Shown here piece after piece: positions 57,048-64,000 of a stretch of DNA of 64,000 nucleotides (positions are counted from its first letter, which is position 1; every line of letters begins with the position of its first letter). The DNA is from Merdivicinus sp050943495 (GTDB lineage: Bacteria > Bacillota > Clostridia > Oscillospirales > Ruminococcaceae). Under the pieces are notes generated by a model. It saw nothing but the letters and a program-made list of their open reading frames with translations. It was not told the DNA's origin and did no database searches. The translations under genes and the position numbers were made by a program. The stretch covers positions 35,821 through 99,820 of the forward strand of contig JBMNPH010000010.1 of NCBI GenBank assembly GCA_050943495.1, given 5' to 3'.

Positions 57048-58130
57048 TTAATAAGTAACGCACATTCTTTTACAAGTATCAATAAAAGCTTTTATATTTT
57101 CAAATGGGACTTCCGGCTCTAAATCATGGGCTGGTGCCACAATAATGCCTCCATTTTTTCCAAATACATTGATCAGTGTTTCCGTTTCTTGAATTATAGA
57201 CTGTGGCGTTCCAAAAGGAAAATTTTTTTGTGTACTCAACCCTCCATCAAAACTTAATTTATCTCCGTATTTTCTATATATTTCATAAATATCCATACAT
57301 TCTGGTTGAATTGGATTCAAAATATCCAGCCCAACTTCAATCAAATCTCCAATAATATCAAAAATATTCCCACAGGAATGATACCAAATAACAATATCTG
57401 GGTTAATTTTCTTAACCTCGTTCCATACCGTTCTCCACTTTTCTTTTATCAGCTTTCTCCATAAATCAGCAGAAAAAGTCATTGCTTTTTGACTTCCCAC
57501 ATCATCGCCAAAATATAGTGCATCTACTCCTGCCTTTGCCGCTTCCGTTGCAAATTTCAAGTTCCAGCGCAACTCATTTTGAAAAAAATACTCGGCTATT
57601 TCCGGATCAACAATCATATCGGCTAACAAATTTTCATATCCACGCAGTGCCCAACTGGTTTCAAAAAAGCGACCTACCCATGCAGCTGCTACTTTGCCTT
57701 GTTGATGGATTCGTTCCACATCAGCCTGAAGTCCTGAAAAGTCATAATAATCTGGATTCTTAAAAATTGGAAATTTTTTTATTTCTTCTAATTCATAAAT
57801 ATTACGCAATGGACTAATCAAATGAGTAAAATGAAAAGTAGATCCAGGCATATTCAGTGTACCATCTTCTCCTATTTTAACTCCTTCCGGAATTTCGATG
57901 TCCGTATAATATTTACTGTAATCAAAAACTGGTGCATCTGATTTGCGCTTGGGATAAACATAACATGGGCAGAATATTCCCGTCTTGTCTACAAATTCTT
58001 GATAATCAGCTACATGATAGCCATTTAACGCTGTATCCTTAGCCGTACCCGCAAAGGATGCATAATATAGAAGCTGCTCTTGTCTTTCTCGTCTTGCAGT
58101 GGCTCTAAGTAAATCTCTATCATTAATCAT
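57048..58130 (-). CDS. Uroporphyrinogen decarboxylase-superfamily protein (methyltransferase-like) in a sugar operon
   Basis: 360 aa TIM-barrel protein of the URO-D superfamily. Family blocks: ALYFGDDVGSQKAMTFS, WYHSCGNIFDIIGDLIEVG, DILNPIQPE, LSFDGGLSTQ and APAHDLEPEVPFENIKAF. His251-Ser-Cys253 matches the HxC zinc motif of MtaA/MtbA-type corrinoid methyltransferases. Their third ligand, a Cys, is replaced by His335 in APAHD. No HemE-type N-terminal substrate loop is seen, so haem synthesis is unlikely. Overlaps the GH31 gene by 4 bases (ATGA), so the two are coupled. Similar proteins occur in many gut Clostridia sugar clusters with unknown function; methyl-group handling is inference. Confidence 0.8.
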   Translation of the reverse strand: MINDRDLLRATARRERQEQLLYYASFAGTAKDTALNGYHVADYQEFVDKTGIFCPCYVYPKRKSDAPVFDYSKYYTDIEIPEGVKIGEDGTLNMPGSTFHFTHLISPLRNIYELEEIKKFPIFKNPDYYDFSGLQADVERIHQQGKVAAAWVGRFFETSWALRGYENLLADMIVDPEIAEYFFQNELRWNLKFATEAAKAGVDALYFGDDVGSQKAMTFSADLWRKLIKEKWRTVWNEVKKINPDIVIWYHSCGNIFDIIGDLIEVGLDILNPIQPECMDIYEIYRKYGDKLSFDGGLSTQKNFPFGTPQSIIQETETLINVFGKNGGIIVAPAHDLEPEVPFENIKAFIDTCKRMCVTY

Positions 58131-60157
58131 TCCAGATACTCCTCTTTGTTTGTAATTTGATATATTTTACTATTTTCATTAAATTCTTGCAAATTCTCTC
58201 CACTATAAGAAAGAATACGGACTCCTTTCTTTTTATATTCAGTTGAAATGAAATCATCTTCTACAACATAACGGGACTGTGGAAAAGGTCCATATACTTT
58301 GGCTGTTAATGTAATTACAGAAGAAGCATCTGTAATATTTTCGCCGTTTGCAAGTAAAAGAATATGATTTTCTTTGACGAAAACCGGAATATTGGGTGTA
58401 TTTTGTAAAATTTTCTGCCCACCCTCATACTTTTCCTGTGTCCAAAAATCGTACCAAATTCCTTCTGGCAGGTATACCTCGGTCTGATCCTTTAAAATGG
58501 GCGCAACAAGGATACAATCCCCCATCATGTACTGCTGATCCAAATTGGCGCAATTTTCATCATCCGGATAGTCCATGGCCATTGCGCGGAACACCGGAGT
58601 TCCTTCCTTATAATACCGATAATATGCCTCATAAAGATACGGTATAAATTGATTTCGGAGTTTCAAAATTTCCCGAATCTGATTTTGCAGATCGGAATGT
58701 TCCAATAAAATATGTTGGCGATTTTTTTCCAGATCGTATTGCTTCCAGGGAGCATGCGGAATCATCCATGCATTGATACAGGAAAACGGAGAAAAAACAA
58801 CGGTTTGGATTCGACGGATCAGTTCATTTTCGCTGCCGGCTTCCCGAACCTCCGGTGACCAGGTAAGGCCAGAAAAAGAGGCGCTGCAAATTCCCCGCAC
58901 AAATTCTTCATGATTATACAAATCACTATAGAGGGCAAACGGACAACTACTGGCTGCGAGGTAATTGGCACGCACTTGCCCGAATGTACGAAGACCATTT
59001 TCCGCAAAAATTTCCGCAACAGTCCTTTGCAGCAATGCACCAAACACATTTTTCATCTCTTCCCCATCCAAGCCGGATGGGAAAATGGAGAAATCCGGAA
59101 AATACCACCCGCCTGTATAATCAGCACCATCACATTCATCCAATTTAAAGGCGGCGATTCCGCTGCGGATCAACTGCTGCTGTCGTTCTCCCCATATTTT
59201 TTTTGCTTCCTGCAAGGTAAAATCCGGAACCAGCCCTTTCCATACCTCATAATTACCCGCATAATCCCGAAGCTGCGGATAACATTCGGCTTCTCCGGCA
59301 ACATATCCCTGTTCCCATAAGTTCATCCGCATTCTTAAATTTTCAGCTTTCTCCATCAATTTTTCCGGATGCGGGAAACGTTCCGGATCCCAACGATAAG
59401 AACAGGAATAGGCATGCGTTTGCCAGCCTGGTTCCAATCCTATCATTGTAAACGGCATTTCCTCTTTCGCAAATTCCTCGATCGTTTCTTCTACTTCCTT
59501 TTGTGTCGCTTTGCCATAACATCGATACAAATTGCCCAATCCCCAGATAGGAGGCATAAAACCGCCGCCACAGAAAAGATTGTACCGTTCCACCGCATCT
59601 TTGAGAGTATTTCCACGAAAAACATAGAGGTCAACACCGGACAGATTACGTATATAGATCCGCACCCATTGGCTGCGATGTTCATTCTGATACAATGCAT
59701 CCGTATCTGTGGCAATTTCTTTCTTTTTTGATTCCCCGACTGAACGATCCTGTACTATTGCAGTGGCACCGAAATCAATCTCCACATTCTTCAGGCTGTC
59801 AACCAGAATCCCATACCCCTTATTGGAAAAATACAGCGGTACCGGCGCGTGAGAATCTCCTGTATCTTTTGGAGGATCTGCATTAACACGCAGCTGTTTT
59901 CTTTTTCCATTCTGTTTCATGGAAGAAAATTGCAATCCGGTTCCATAGAAATTTTCCTGCCCGGAACAGAAAAGTTCGATCAGCAAATGGGGGCCAAGCC
60001 GCTGCCAACGAATTTCTACATCCGGAAATTCCAGCAAGCTTCTGGAATTTAATTCCTCTTTTCGTGCAGCAGGATGAAGCAGCTGCAATGCCGAACATTG
60101 TGGTGCTTCCCCAACTGTCACTTTCCAAACTCCATGATATAGCATCTCCGTACACAT
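58127..60157 (-). CDS. GH31-family glycoside hydrolase
   Basis: 676 aa from ATG 60157 (AAAGGAG 8 bases upstream); the frame is open to 60184. N-terminal beta-sandwich (about 1-195), then a (beta/alpha)8 barrel with GLEPGWQTHAYSCSYRWD, the nucleophile region FKLDECDGADYTGGWYFPDF (Asp340 in KLDE), and a C-terminal region with VRAMAMDYPDD-like and MMGDCILVAPIL, which is strongly conserved in GH31. Members are alpha-glucosidases, alpha-xylosidases or sulfoquinovosidases; the substrate is not clear. No signal peptide: it acts on sugars brought in by the adjacent ABC transporter. Overlaps the URO-D-like gene by 4 bases. Confidence 0.9.
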   Translation of the reverse strand: MCTEMLYHGVWKVTVGEAPQCSALQLLHPAARKEELNSRSLLEFPDVEIRWQRLGPHLLIELFCSGQENFYGTGLQFSSMKQNGKRKQLRVNADPPKDTGDSHAPVPLYFSNKGYGILVDSLKNVEIDFGATAIVQDRSVGESKKKEIATDTDALYQNEHRSQWVRIYIRNLSGVDLYVFRGNTLKDAVERYNLFCGGGFMPPIWGLGNLYRCYGKATQKEVEETIEEFAKEEMPFTMIGLEPGWQTHAYSCSYRWDPERFPHPEKLMEKAENLRMRMNLWEQGYVAGEAECYPQLRDYAGNYEVWKGLVPDFTLQEAKKIWGERQQQLIRSGIAAFKLDECDGADYTGGWYFPDFSIFPSGLDGEEMKNVFGALLQRTVAEIFAENGLRTFGQVRANYLAASSCPFALYSDLYNHEEFVRGICSASFSGLTWSPEVREAGSENELIRRIQTVVFSPFSCINAWMIPHAPWKQYDLEKNRQHILLEHSDLQNQIREILKLRNQFIPYLYEAYYRYYKEGTPVFRAMAMDYPDDENCANLDQQYMMGDCILVAPILKDQTEVYLPEGIWYDFWTQEKYEGGQKILQNTPNIPVFVKENHILLLANGENITDASSVITLTAKVYGPFPQSRYVVEDDFISTEYKKKGVRILSYSGENLQEFNENSKIYQITNKEEYLE

Positions 60158-60185
60158 GATGCATTCTCCTTTCCAACACCGCAAA

Positions 60186-60215
60186 TACCCCTTCCCTATT
60201 TCCCGGGAAGGGGTA
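60186..60215 (-). other. Strong intra-operon hairpin after the binding-protein gene
   Basis: Perfect 11-bp stem TACCCCTTCCC / GGGAAGGGGTA with an 8-base loop, between the binding-protein stop and the GH31 gene. On the minus strand it is followed by only TTTG, so it is at most a leaky terminator. Such hairpins often protect binding-protein mRNA and lower expression of genes beyond. Confidence 0.6.
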
Positions 60216-60239
60216 CCTGTTTTTCAATTGACCTGGAAC

Positions 60240-61970
60240 TTATTCAATAATGTCCTCTTTGTCATACTCTGCTGCTTTTTCATTGACATAATCCATATAT
60301 TTTATGATCGACTCATTTTTGGCAGCGGACGATTTAAAGTTATCCAGCAATGCTTTTGCTTCCTCCTGAGATGCCGCTACAACAGCCTGTTTGCGCAAAT
60401 TCAGGAAATCATTGATTAAAGTATTTACTTCATTCAATGCTGTTGTATCTTCCCATGAGTTCCCTAAAAAATTCAAATTATATCCTTCTACAAACTTAAT
60501 TGGAATCTGCTCATTATAAACAATCGAAGGATCGTTGGGATCTCCTTGTTGTAGTGCCGGCTGTAATTTCAAATCATCATAGGTATTAAAGGAACTAAAA
60601 TAACTACCGCGCAGTCCAATCTTCGTTAGAGGTTCCAGATTACCGGAACTCACATATTCATCATATGGAGGCAACATCGAAGGAAGATCATCCACCACTT
60701 CATATTGTTCACCTTCAATACCAAACTGAAGAAGAGTTCTGCCTTCATCTGTATTCACAAAGTCCAGAATTGCCATCACACGCTGAATCTGTGTCTCATT
60801 CGCCTTGGTAGTTATCGCTAAAACAGCGGATCCATTATGACCATTAACCTGAATTTGATTGGATGTATAAGGTTCTCCTTTACTGTTAATAATTGGCCCA
60901 ATCGGAACATATTCCATTTCTGGATTTGTCTGGTTCAATGTTTTACGTGCCATATTAATTGCAGATAGACCGTTCCATGAAATTACACCAATCTTACCGG
61001 TTGCAATTTTCTGATCACGAGAACTTCCATTTTCCGAAAAACACTCTTTATCCAAAAGATCTTCTGTATATAGTTTATTCAAATAAAGCACTATATTTTC
61101 CTGATGAGATCCAAACATATCCAGAATATAGCGCTGTTCCTCCTCATCCCAATAAAAATCAGATTTTCCTCCATCCGCATAACTGTTGGCCATACCAACA
61201 AAACCAGTTCCACCCATAATACTACTGGGAATCACATCATTTCCAGTAATATCCTTAAAACCACCCTCTTTAATTTGTTTGAGCACATCATAAAGCTGTT
61301 CGCTAGTTGTTATTTCTTCTGGTTTTATGTTGAGTGCCTCCGCAATATCTTTTCGGATTACCGGGGTACCTAAACTGTTTTTCACGCCTTTCTTGTAATC
61401 TTGGTATGTTCCCAAGGGAAGTAGATATTCTTTCCCACTAAATTCTTCTGCGTGAAGATCAAAGTCAAGAACATCTTTTGCGTAATTTCCATTCAGAGCT
61501 TCTTCCAATCTCGGGACATATTTCCGGATATAATCGCCGATCGGAAGCAGGTAACCTTCTGAAGCAGCTTTTTTCAAAGCAGTTGTGGAGGCATCGGCGC
61601 CTCCCCAGAAGGGAGCATCAATTACTTCTGGCATATCGCCGCTCGCAAACATCAGATTCAAAATCTGGCTTTCTGAATCGGCTGCATACTTAAAATTGAT
61701 GGTTGTATTAAATTTTTCTTTAAGAATCGGTGCAATGATATCCTGTTCCGGATCCGGGGCCGATATGGAAGATCCATTCCATACTCGATATAAAGTAAAT
61801 TCTACCGGTTCCTCAAAACTGATTTCAGACGGATCCCCCTGATCAGTAGTCGATTCTGCTGTACCCGCTGAAGATTGCGCATTGGTCGAAGAGGAAGATT
61901 CTTCCTGACCGCATGCAGCCAGCGACGAACATAACAAAGCTGCCAGAATGATGGACAAAAACTTTTTCAT
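60240..61970 (-). CDS. Carbohydrate ABC transporter substrate-binding lipoprotein
   Basis: 576 aa. Lipoprotein signal (KKFLSIILAALL, lipobox LAAC near residues 17-20), then a Ser/Thr/Gln linker and a large periplasmic-binding fold of the LipO/extracellular solute-binding family: EFTLYRVWNGSS, FKYAADSESQILNLMFASGDMPEVI (split: FKYAADSESQ and LMFASGDMPEVI), YIRKYVPRLEEALNG, and a C-terminal ITTKANETQIQRVMAILDFVNTDEG (split). Proteins of this size and with 'LMFASGDMPE' pair with LplB/LplC permeases for oligosaccharide uptake. The ATPase (usually a shared MsmX-like protein) is not in the window. Confidence 0.93.
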   Translation of the reverse strand: MKKFLSIILAALLCSSLAACGQEESSSSTNAQSSAGTAESTTDQGDPSEISFEEPVEFTLYRVWNGSSISAPDPEQDIIAPILKEKFNTTINFKYAADSESQILNLMFASGDMPEVIDAPFWGGADASTTALKKAASEGYLLPIGDYIRKYVPRLEEALNGNYAKDVLDFDLHAEEFSGKEYLLPLGTYQDYKKGVKNSLGTPVIRKDIAEALNIKPEEITTSEQLYDVLKQIKEGGFKDITGNDVIPSSIMGGTGFVGMANSYADGGKSDFYWDEEEQRYILDMFGSHQENIVLYLNKLYTEDLLDKECFSENGSSRDQKIATGKIGVISWNGLSAINMARKTLNQTNPEMEYVPIGPIINSKGEPYTSNQIQVNGHNGSAVLAITTKANETQIQRVMAILDFVNTDEGRTLLQFGIEGEQYEVVDDLPSMLPPYDEYVSSGNLEPLTKIGLRGSYFSSFNTYDDLKLQPALQQGDPNDPSIVYNEQIPIKFVEGYNLNFLGNSWEDTTALNEVNTLINDFLNLRKQAVVAASQEEAKALLDNFKSSAAKNESIIKYMDYVNEKAAEYDKEDIIE

Positions 61971-62017
61971 TTTAACTCCTCCTAAACATATATAAATGAT
62001 AATGTAATGAGAGCCGA

Positions 62018-62914
62018 CTATTCTTTAATGGAACCAATCATAACCCCTTTCACAAAATATTTTTGGATAAACGGATAAACAAACAAAATTGGCAGAGTGG
62101 TCAACATCAAAACAGCCATTTTGAAAGATTCAGGAGTAATTCTCTGTACCATTTGCTGCTGTTCTGCTGTCATTTGCTCGGGATTCGTACTGGTAAAACT
62201 GATTTCGGATGTTAGTTTTTTTAATAGTGTTCCCAACACCACCAAATTTTCATTTTGAATATAGTACATTCCGGTAAACCAGTCATTCCATCGGCCGACT
62301 GCCGCAAACAGAGCGACTGTGGCGATAATCGGTTTGGAAAGAGGCAGATAGATGGATAAAAAAATCCGCAGTTCGGAAGCGCCATCCAGTGTCGCACTCT
62401 CTCCCAATGATTCCGGGATACTGGTCATAAAATAGGATTTCATAATCAGGATATTATAAAAGGAAAAGACTCCCGGCAAGATATAAACCCATAAAGTATC
62501 CAGAATTCCGATATTCCGGTAGAGCAAATAGGTCGGGATTAGCCCACCGCCGAATACGTTGGTGAAAAATATGTAAAACATGATGGCACGACGAAACGGA
62601 AGCGTTTTTCTGGAAAGTGCATAGGCTGCCAGGCCACATCCCAAAATTGTAAACAGCGTGCCGACTACTGTTACAAAAATTGTCACAAGATAGGCTCCGC
62701 CAATGGAACCTTCTTCAAAAACAGCTTCATAGCTCTCAAAACTCCATACACGCGGCCAGAAATATACGCCTCCCCGCAATGTATCAAATCCTTCATTAAA
62801 CGAGAGCACCATCGCATTCCAGAAAGGATACAGCATGATAAATCCAATTAATGTCATGAGCACATAATTGCAAATATCAAAAATCCGTCCACTGATACTA
62901 TTTGACTTAACCAT
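62018..62914 (-). CDS. Carbohydrate ABC transporter permease, LplC/YtcP type
   Basis: 298 aa, six TM segments. Begins MVKSNSISGRIFDICNYVLM with the TM1 of LplC-type proteins. The EAA-loop is ESLGESATLDGASELRIFLSIYLP (split: ESLGESATLDG and IFLSIYLPLSKP), and the TM6 end has LPILFVYPFIQKYFVKGVMIGSIKE (split), the typical C-terminus. Partner of the LplB-type permease. It lies 19 bases after that gene and 47 bases before the binding-protein gene, all on minus. Confidence 0.94.
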   Translation of the reverse strand: MVKSNSISGRIFDICNYVLMTLIGFIMLYPFWNAMVLSFNEGFDTLRGGVYFWPRVWSFESYEAVFEEGSIGGAYLVTIFVTVVGTLFTILGCGLAAYALSRKTLPFRRAIMFYIFFTNVFGGGLIPTYLLYRNIGILDTLWVYILPGVFSFYNILIMKSYFMTSIPESLGESATLDGASELRIFLSIYLPLSKPIIATVALFAAVGRWNDWFTGMYYIQNENLVVLGTLLKKLTSEISFTSTNPEQMTAEQQQMVQRITPESFKMAVLMLTTLPILFVYPFIQKYFVKGVMIGSIKE

Positions 62915-62933
62915 TGCTTCTCTCCTCCATTGA

Positions 62934-63869
62934 TTACCATAGGGATAGGTCGGTCAGTTTTCTTGAAATGTAGTTGATTAAAATCATCAGAATCAGAGAA
63001 AACAGCGAGATAAAGAATCCGATTGCCGTGGAATAACTGATGTTGAACTGTAAAAGGCCCTGACGGAATACAAAAATATCCAAGGTCTCAGAAACCTGCA
63101 TATTACCGGGCGTCTGCATCAGATAGATCTGATCAAAGCCGGCAGACAGAATCCCTTTAAACTGCAAGATAAACAACAGGATTGCTGTTGGCTTGATAGC
63201 GGGCAAGGTTACATGCCAGACCATCCGGAAGCGGTTTGCCCCATCAATTGCCGCTGCTTCATATAATTCCGCATTGACGCCAGCAAGGGTGGAAAGATAT
63301 ATAATCGAAGACCATCCCATACCTTTATACACATCGGTCAAAATAACCAGTCCATAAAAGTATTTGCTTTCCCCCAAAAAATAGATCGGTTCTTCAATGA
63401 AACCGAGATTTAGTAACAGACTATTGATTGCGCCGCCATTTGGACTAAGCATCATATTCAGCATGGTGACAACCACAACCCAGGATACAAAATGTGGCAG
63501 ATAACTCAAGCTTTGTACTACCCGTTTGAATTTTGTGCGGGTAATCTCATTCAGCAGCAATGCAAACAAAATCGGAATCGGAAAAACCACAAAGATTTTC
63601 AACAGCGAAATCTTGACAGTGTTCAGAACGATATCAGAAAACTGATAATAATTGATGAACATCCGGAAATACTTTAATCCCACCCAAGGGCTGCCAAAAA
63701 TTCCTTTGGAGTAACTGTACTCTTTAAACGCAACGATATTTCCCAACATAGGGATGTAGTTGAATATCAGAAATCCAACGATAGCTGGAAGTAAGAATAC
63801 ATACAACCATCGATGATACCAGATCCGTTTCAGTAAAACATGTTTCTTTTTAGAACAGGAATTTGTCAT
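62934..63869 (-). CDS. Carbohydrate ABC transporter permease, LplB/YtcQ-partner type
   Basis: 311 aa from ATG 63869 (AGAAAGG about 11 bases upstream); the frame is open to 63899 without a site. Six TM segments, opening with WLYVFLLPAIVGFLIFNYIPM; SYLPHFVSWVVVVTMLNMML and the EAA-loop ELYEAAAIDGANRFRMVWHVTLP (split) are LplB-specific. Makes the permease heterodimer with the next gene. First gene of the operon; promoter at 63955-63983. Confidence 0.94.
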   Translation of the reverse strand: MTNSCSKKKHVLLKRIWYHRWLYVFLLPAIVGFLIFNYIPMLGNIVAFKEYSYSKGIFGSPWVGLKYFRMFINYYQFSDIVLNTVKISLLKIFVVFPIPILFALLLNEITRTKFKRVVQSLSYLPHFVSWVVVVTMLNMMLSPNGGAINSLLLNLGFIEEPIYFLGESKYFYGLVILTDVYKGMGWSSIIYLSTLAGVNAELYEAAAIDGANRFRMVWHVTLPAIKPTAILLFILQFKGILSAGFDQIYLMQTPGNMQVSETLDIFVFRQGLLQFNISYSTAIGFFISLFSLILMILINYISRKLTDLSLW

Positions 63870-63918
63870 ATAAAAACACGCCTTTCTTAAAAATAACAAA
63901 ATTATTTTTTATAAAACT

Positions 63919-63933
63919 AATAGAATCTCTATT
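63919..63933. promoter_or_regulatory. Inverted repeat in the leader of the sugar-uptake operon
   Basis: AATAGA-ATC-TCTATT (6-bp arms, 3-base spacer), about 15-30 bases after the expected start. Candidate repressor operator; the regulator gene is not in the window. Confidence 0.35.
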
Positions 63934-63954
63934 ATTTTGAAATATTCTGGTATA

Positions 63955-63983
63955 ATAATATCAAATATGCTTCATTATGTCAA
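63955..63983 (-). promoter_or_regulatory. Promoter of the sugar-uptake/GH31 operon
   Basis: On the minus strand TTGACA (63983-63978), 17-base spacer, TATTAT (63960-63955). It drives the genes 63869 down to 57048. Confidence 0.72.
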
Positions 63984-64000
63984 TATGTTTTTTCAAATTT

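Noticed and set aside
1..64000. CRISPR array, IS element, prophage, tRNA or rRNA
   Set aside because: No regularly spaced repeats, transposase or integrase frames, tRNA cloverleaf-type sequences or rRNA blocks were seen when reading both strands.

Overview
The window looks like the chromosome of a spore-forming, anaerobe-type Firmicute of class Clostridia, most likely of the Oscillospirales/Ruminococcaceae kind. The evidence is a spoIIGA-sigE pair, a glmS ribozyme, a TPP riboswitch of Firmicute type, RNase Y, a SigV/RsiV-like ECF pair, many AGGAGG ribosome binding sites and TTG starts, and a large share of glycan-degrading genes (GH2, GH31, GH43-like, GH78) with an LplB/LplC-type sugar transporter. 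I see no IS element, prophage, CRISPR array, tRNA or rRNA.

Layout. 1-3371: end of murA, a WalJ-like MBL hydrolase, rlmH and typA. 3413-5042 (minus): spoIIGA-sigE. 5155-7248 (minus): GH78 rhamnosidase-like enzyme. 7325-9603 (minus): SGNH lipoprotein, SigV-like sigma factor, RsiV-like anti-sigma factor. 9752-10660: GH43-like protein. 10718-11578 (minus): DegV. 11851-17656: pstSCAB with a PhoP/PhoR-type two-component pair and no phoU. 17714-28205: a conserved hypothetical, two EEP-fold hydrolases, an amidase-SH3 protein, a shikimate-kinase-like protein, a divergent araC/lacZ pair, a HAD phosphatase and glmS with a recognisable glmS ribozyme leader.

28802-41525 is the standout region: five tightly packed co-directional genes. 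They encode a membrane-anchored vWA protein, a 1193-aa tubulin/FtsZ-superfamily protein, a coiled-coil two-TM protein, a 1264-aa membrane protein joining a degenerate helicase-like middle to a LIM-like zinc ribbon and a DA1-like HExxH peptidase, and an exported transglutaminase-like lipoprotein. This is my best candidate for a poorly described system. It may couple an envelope sensor to a cytoskeletal GTPase and two proteolysis or crosslinking activities.

41646-46268 is a TPP-riboswitch-controlled thiamin operon (thiW-thiM-thiE-thiD-thiC). It can make the pyrimidine itself but appears to import the thiazole. 46279-52623 (minus) holds a uracil/xanthine permease, nadE with a small membrane protein, rny behind a long structured leader, and a DUF6512-type membrane protein. 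52777-55596 holds an NSS symporter and a MATE exporter, followed by an XRE-TPR regulator on minus (55706-56731). 57048-63983 (minus) is a sugar-uptake operon: permeases, binding protein, GH31 glycosidase and a uroporphyrinogen-decarboxylase-superfamily protein.

All functional calls come from motif recognition by eye. No database search was run.
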